NCBI GenBank assembly: GCA_016281815.1
Contig: JAEEJK010000045.1
Location: 1-64,000, forward strand
Direction of reading: 5' to 3'
DNA length: 64,000 bases
From: Prevotella sp.
GTDB lineage: Bacteria; Bacteroidota; Bacteroidia; Bacteroidales; Bacteroidaceae
This document shows positions 59,734 through 64,000 of this stretch, piece after piece. The position numbers and the translations under genes were made by a program. The notes beneath the pieces were generated by a model. The model was not told the DNA's origin. It did not search any database and saw only the letters and a list, made by a program, of their open reading frames with translations. The first letter of the stretch is position 1. The number at the start of each line of letters is the position of its first letter.

Positions 59734-60687
59734 TTAGCCGATGCCATATTTTTCCGCCATCCTGCGGTAGAAATCGCTCTGTGCGTCCATAGTGGTTGGC
59801 TGTGCAGAAGACAGCCTGTCGGAGAGTTCGCTGATGGCTTTCGTGATGGGGTGTCCCTGTGATTTCCTGATGGCGATGCACTGCTGCAGTTCGTATGCGG
59901 CACGCGACGGGTCGCGGTCGGCCAGCAGTTGGGCCAGTTGCTGGTGGTATCCAGAGCGGAACTGCTTCTGCCGTTGGTGAGTGATGGCCTGGCAGAGGAG
60001 TGCCGCCTTGTGTCCTGGGTCGTCGGTGAGTTGTGCGAGGTCGGCATAGAGCCAACTGTCATGGTAGCGGGTGAGCAGTTGCCGGTAGATGTTGGCGGCT
60101 TTCTCGCGCTCGTTCATGATGCTGTAGACCACCGCCATTTGTCGCTGGTGGTTTTTGTCGTATGGCCGCCGCCGAATGGCTTCTTGCAGCATAGGCATGA
60201 TGATGAGGGCATTGTCGGCTGTGGGCTGTCGGCGCAGTTGGTGAAAAGCCTGGGTGAGCATCCGTTGGGCATTGGAGGGCAATGGGAATCTCCGTTTGTC
60301 CTCCGGCTCCCCCTCTTTAGAACTCGGAATGAATCCTTGCCAGTCGGCTTCGGTGAGATGTTGAGAGGCATAGTTGCCGATGAATGACAGGATGTCAAAT
60401 CCCGGCACTTGTTCACCCAACAGTACGGCAGATCCCATGATGGCAGCATGTACTTTCCCATCCTTGTCATCGATGGAGGGTAGCACGCGCAGCAAGGCCT
60501 CAAACACTTTCCGTGCTTCAGTGTGCCGCTTCTCCCTCAGACGTTTGCGCAGGATGTCGCTGCCCGTCCAGAACATGGCGAGTGTGGTGTATTTGCCCTT
60601 GTGCACGGCATACATGGGGCGGATGGCCTCGTAAGCCTCCTCGATACGCCCCTGCTTCCGTAACTCAAAAATCTCCTTGACCGTCAT
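59734..60687 (-). CDS. TPR-like helical-repeat protein
   Basis: MTVKEIFELRKQGRIEEAYEAIRPMYAVHKGKYTTLAMFWTGSDILRKRL...NIYRQLLTRYHDSWLYADLAQL. Confidence 0.65.
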   Translation of the reverse strand: MTVKEIFELRKQGRIEEAYEAIRPMYAVHKGKYTTLAMFWTGSDILRKRLREKRHTEARKVFEALLRVLPSIDDKDGKVHAAIMGSAVLLGEQVPGFDILSFIGNYASQHLTEADWQGFIPSSKEGEPEDKRRFPLPSNAQRMLTQAFHQLRRQPTADNALIIMPMLQEAIRRRPYDKNHQRQMAVVYSIMNEREKAANIYRQLLTRYHDSWLYADLAQLTDDPGHKAALLCQAITHQRQKQFRSGYHQQLAQLLADRDPSRAAYELQQCIAIRKSQGHPITKAISELSDRLSSAQPTTMDAQSDFYRRMAEKYGIG

Positions 60688-60690
60688 ATA

Positions 60691-60760
60691 TCAATCTTCA
60701 ATTTTCAATCTTCAATCTTCAATTTTCAATTTTCAATTTTCAATCTTCAATCTTCAATTT
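60691..60760. repeat. Heptanucleotide tandem repeat, 10 units TCAATYT, filling the whole intergenic spacer
   Basis: tcaatct tcaattt tcaatct tcaatct tcaattt tcaattt tcaattt tcaatct tcaatct tcaattt. Confidence 0.95.
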
Positions 60761-62867
60761 ATTTCATCCACAGGTTGTGCATGATGAAGCCGTAGATGTC
60801 GGCTTGTTCCTCCAGCACCTTGGCCATGGGTTTGCCGCTGCCATGACCAGCCTTGGAGTCGATGCGGATGAGCACAGGATTGGTCCCCGTGTGACATTCC
60901 TGCAGGGTGGCGGCAAATTTGAAGGAGTGGGCAGGCACCACGCGGTCGTCGTGGTCGGCAGTGGTGACGAGGGTGGCGGGGTAGGCCGTGCCCGGTCGCA
61001 GGTTGTGTAGAGGAGAGTAGCCATGAAGATACTCAAACATCTCGCGGCTGTCGGCGCTGGTGCCATAGTCTCCGGCCCAGTTCCAGCCGATGGTGAAGAG
61101 ATGGTAGCGCAGCATGTCCATCACGCCCACCTGTGGTATGGCCACCTTGAAGAGGTCGGGCCGCTGTGTCATACATGCTCCCACGAGCAGTCCGCCGTTG
61201 GAGCCACCCTGGATGGCCACTTTCTGACTGTTGGTGTATTTCTGTGCGATGAGCCATTCGGTGGCGGCGATGAAGTCATCGAAGACATTCTGCTTTTTCA
61301 TCTTAGTGCCCGCCTGATGCCATTCCTCGCCATATTCGTTTCCACCGCGCAGGTTGACCATGGCATAGATGCCGCCGCGCTCGAGGAAGGGGATGCGCAT
61401 GGCGGAGAACGACGGACTCAGACCGATGTTGAAACCACCGTAGCCATAGACGAGCACGGGGTTCTTGCCATTGCGCTTCAGTCCTTTTTTGTAGGTGATG
61501 AACATGGGGATGCGTGTGCCGTCCTTACTGTTGAAGAACACCTGCTCGCTCACAAAATTGTCTTGTTTGAAGTTGACCTTGGGAGCGGCATGGACCATGT
61601 GCCGGTCGGCATCGATGTCATATCGGTAGATGGTGCCGGGGATGGTGAATGAACTGAAAGCGTAGAAACATTCCTTCCGATCCTTGTCGCCGCTGAATGA
61701 GGCCGACCCCACTGATGGCAGTACGATCTCGCGGATGCGCTCTCCGGAGAGTTGGTGCAGGTAGGCGTGTGTGGAGGCATCCTTGCTGTAGCAGAGCAGC
61801 AGTTTTCCATCGATGATGTCGGCATTTTCAATCACATCGCTGGACTCTGTCACCACTTCTTTCCAATGGCTGATGCCTGGGTTATGGATGTCAGCCACCA
61901 TCACTTTTGAGCGTGGTGCATGGTCGTTGGTCACGATATAGATTTTGTCTCCCACATTGTCGATGGGGGAATATGTGCAGTCCATATTGGAAGTCAACTG
62001 TATCATCTGTGAGTTGGGCACCCGGAGGTCGCGCACAAACAGGTTGTTGCCGTCGCCGGCTCCGCTCTCGAAGAGATACATGATGGTCTCCTCCTTGTTG
62101 ACGGCCACTGTGTAGAAGCGCTTCGGTTCTGTCGGGTTCATATAGATGATGGGATCCTCAGACTGCGGCGTGCCGATGCGGTGATAATAAACCTTGTGTC
62201 CTTCGTTGACATTGGAGAACTCCTTGCCTTTCTCCGGCAGGTCGTAGGCGGAGTAATAGAACCCGTCGCCGTGCCATGCCGCTCCTGAGAACTTAGCCCA
62301 TTCCACATGGTCGTCAAGCAGTTGTCCTGTCTCAGTGTCGAGCACATAGAATTCCTGCCAGTCCGACCCGCTTCGTGAGATGCTGTAGGCAGCGTATTTC
62401 CCGTTGTGTGAGAAATAGATGCCCTTGAGAGCCACGGTTCCGTCGCTGCTCAACTTGTTGGGGTCGAGGAACACGCGTGGAGTGCCGCCCAACTCGTCCA
62501 TCACATACATCACGCTTTGGTTTTGCAAACCGTCGTTTTTGTAGAAATACCATTTTCCATACCGGTAGAAGGGGGCACTCACCTTCTCGTAGTTGGCCAC
62601 CTGGCGGAGGCGGTCGATCAGTTTCTGTCTGCCGGGAATGGCTTGCAGGTAGGCATCGGTGATGGCATTCTCTGCCTTTACCCATGCGGCAGTCTGGGCG
62701 CTGGTGTCGTTTTCAAGCCAGCGGTAGGGGTCGGCCACCTTTGTGCCGAAATATTCGTCTACGGTGCCGTCCTTCGGGGTGGCGGGATAGGTGATTTTCT
62801 GTGCATGCATGGTCATGGCGCTGAGGATAATAGCGGTGAGGATGATGTTTTTCTTCATATTGTTCAA
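60759..62867 (-). CDS. Prolyl oligopeptidase (S9A)
   Basis: ITYPATPKDGTVDEYFGTKVADPYRWLENDTSAQT; NPVLVYGYGGFNIGLSPSFS; VAIQGGSNGGLLVGACMTQRPDLF; TADHDDRVVPAHSFKFAATLQ; KAGHGSGKP. True start may be MKKNIILTAII a few codons in. Confidence 0.96.
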   Translation of the reverse strand: MNNMKKNIILTAIILSAMTMHAQKITYPATPKDGTVDEYFGTKVADPYRWLENDTSAQTAAWVKAENAITDAYLQAIPGRQKLIDRLRQVANYEKVSAPFYRYGKWYFYKNDGLQNQSVMYVMDELGGTPRVFLDPNKLSSDGTVALKGIYFSHNGKYAAYSISRSGSDWQEFYVLDTETGQLLDDHVEWAKFSGAAWHGDGFYYSAYDLPEKGKEFSNVNEGHKVYYHRIGTPQSEDPIIYMNPTEPKRFYTVAVNKEETIMYLFESGAGDGNNLFVRDLRVPNSQMIQLTSNMDCTYSPIDNVGDKIYIVTNDHAPRSKVMVADIHNPGISHWKEVVTESSDVIENADIIDGKLLLCYSKDASTHAYLHQLSGERIREIVLPSVGSASFSGDKDRKECFYAFSSFTIPGTIYRYDIDADRHMVHAAPKVNFKQDNFVSEQVFFNSKDGTRIPMFITYKKGLKRNGKNPVLVYGYGGFNIGLSPSFSAMRIPFLERGGIYAMVNLRGGNEYGEEWHQAGTKMKKQNVFDDFIAATEWLIAQKYTNSQKVAIQGGSNGGLLVGACMTQRPDLFKVAIPQVGVMDMLRYHLFTIGWNWAGDYGTSADSREMFEYLHGYSPLHNLRPGTAYPATLVTTADHDDRVVPAHSFKFAATLQECHTGTNPVLIRIDSKAGHGSGKPMAKVLEEQADIYGFIMHNLWMK

Positions 62868-62952
62868 GTGTGTTTGTATTTTTATGGCAAAGGTAATGCA
62901 TAGCGGGGGGATTGCAAAGAAAACAACACATTATTTTATGGTATTTGGTTGA

Positions 62953-63469
62953 CTTTCTCAACACGGAGTTACAGAGGTACTGAGATTTTTATGTGATTGT
63001 CAACACAGAGTTACAGAGGTACAGAGATTAAAGAATTAATGGGATATGGTAATTATATGTTCATTCTGATTCCGCAAGTTGATACTTGTACGTAAAAGAA
63101 GAGATGATCAAAAACCGCTTCGCTTCGATAAAAAGAAGAAAAACATTTTTGGATGATATTTGGCAAACGCTGATGCTTGCAAAAAACGCCAAGGCGTTCG
63201 CAAAAAGGGTGAAAAAAGAGTCCTCTATGTAGGGTCAACGCCCCCCAACCCCCTCTAATCTTAGAGGGGGAGCCTGATTACTCCTGCTTCAGATGGCTGA
63301 TTACTCTTGCTTCAGACGGCTGATTACTCTTGCTTCAGACGGCTGATGACTCCTGCTTCAGACGACTGATGACTCCTGCTTCAGACGGCTGATGACTCCT
63401 GCTTCAGAAAAGCAATCAGGAGTAATGCTTTAATAATCTCTGTACCTTTGTAACTCTGTGTTGGAAAAT
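62953..63469. repeat. MITE-like intergenic element, copy B
   Basis: Left CTTTCTCAACACGGAGTTACAGAGGTACTGAGATTTTT; right ATAATCTCTGTACCTTTGTAACTCTGTGTTGGAAAAT; interior homologous to copy A. Confidence 0.7.
63274..63411. repeat. 23-bp tandem repeat, 6 copies (3 in copy A)
   Basis: CTGATTACTCCTGCTTCAGATGG ... CTGATGACTCCTGCTTCAGAAAA, six consecutive units. Confidence 0.92.
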
Positions 63470-63601
63470 AATTTATGAAAAATTCGTGGACATTCGTGGT
63501 TATTCGTGTAAAAGTTCTTTTTGTCAAATAATTATCATGTAATGTTCCACTTAATTTTCCATTAATTCTGAAACACTATTGGAACTATCATGGAAAAATG
63601 C

Positions 63602-63609
63602 TATATTTG
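63602..63609 (+). promoter_or_regulatory. TATATTTG -7 element of Fib_succ-like cassette 3
   Basis: 80 bp upstream of the ATG at 63682, same spacing as cassette 2. Confidence 0.6.
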
Positions 63610-63681
63610 CACAATTGTAGGATCTCAATGATGCCTGATAACTTCGCTGAAACCAAAACGATAACTACAATTGTAACAGAT

Positions 63682-64000
63682 ATGAGAAAGTTATTATCCA
63701 TTTTTATGGTGATGCTCATGGCCATTACAACCCATGCTCAGAACAACTACAAGTTGGGGGATTTCAACCGAGACGGGAGGGTCACTGTTGCCGATGCCAT
63801 GATGGTGGTAAATGTCATCCTGAATGGTACACCTCCTCTCTTCGCCAACCAGACGTCCGTCACCATGTTCGCAGATGGCACTATCACGATTGGTATCGTG
63901 GACGGGCAAAATGAATATGAAGTCATATCTTCCAACACCAATGTGGTTACGGCGTCGCTCAGCGGTTCGGTCATCACCCTCACTGCTGTGGCCAACGGCG
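63682..64000 (+). CDS. Secreted dockerin-like / Ig-like / Fib_succ_major-type protein, paralog 3 (3' end outside window)
   Basis: Read by hand (not in the ORF track): MRKLLSIFMVMLMAITTHAQNNYKLGDFNRDGRVTVADAMMVVNVILNGTPPLFANQTSVTMFADGTITIGIVDGQNEYEVISSNTNVVTASLSGSVITLTAVANG... Confidence 0.85.
   Translation, partial: MRKLLSIFMVMLMAITTHAQNNYKLGDFNRDGRVTVADAMMVVNVILNGTPPLFANQTSVTMFADGTITIGIVDGQNEYEVISSNTNVVTASLSGSVITLTAVANG

Noticed and set aside
63274-63411. Possible CRISPR array (six 23-bp repeats)
   Set aside because: Units are directly contiguous with no spacers, and no cas genes are present; a minisatellite explains it.
51661-64000. DGR reverse transcriptase or template repeat in the window
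   Set aside because: No RT-like ORF (YxDD context) in the ORF track and no AAC-rich partner of the variable segment seen in intergenic DNA; only the putative target genes are visible.

Overview
This 64 kb window reads as a Bacteroidetes (Prevotella/Bacteroides-like) chromosome segment. The taxon is inferred from SusC/SusD pairs, TAnnTTTG-type promoters, T9SS-like C-termini and gene content. The left edge holds the end of a SusD gene and a GH28. It is followed by a minus-strand SusC/SusD locus that continues into three paralogous beta-propeller (PD40/TolB-like) lipoproteins, two of them with a CxxCH motif, alternating with two paralogous polytopic membrane proteins. The centre (about 19-51 kb) is a hemicellulose/plant-glycan cluster: several GH43, GH31, GH106-like, GH2, a GH10-esterase fusion, an acetylesterase, an SSS symporter and a sugar isomerase. 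The right part has a YoeB-type toxin-antitoxin pair, uvrA, two peptidases, a T9SS type-B CTD protein, and three cassettes of a dockerin-like/Fib_succ_major-type secreted protein family. The C-terminal ~29 codons of that family look hypervariable and, in one copy, have a DGR-like NNC codon bias. No reverse transcriptase or template repeat is visible in the window. Short tandem repeats (7-, 8-, 9- and 23-bp units) recur between genes. They also occur inside two ORFs: a 7-bp array that would frameshift a membrane protein and a 9-bp array that inserts Leu-x-x repeats into a cysteine-desulfurase-like enzyme. All calls come from reading the sequence and the supplied ORFs; no searches were run.
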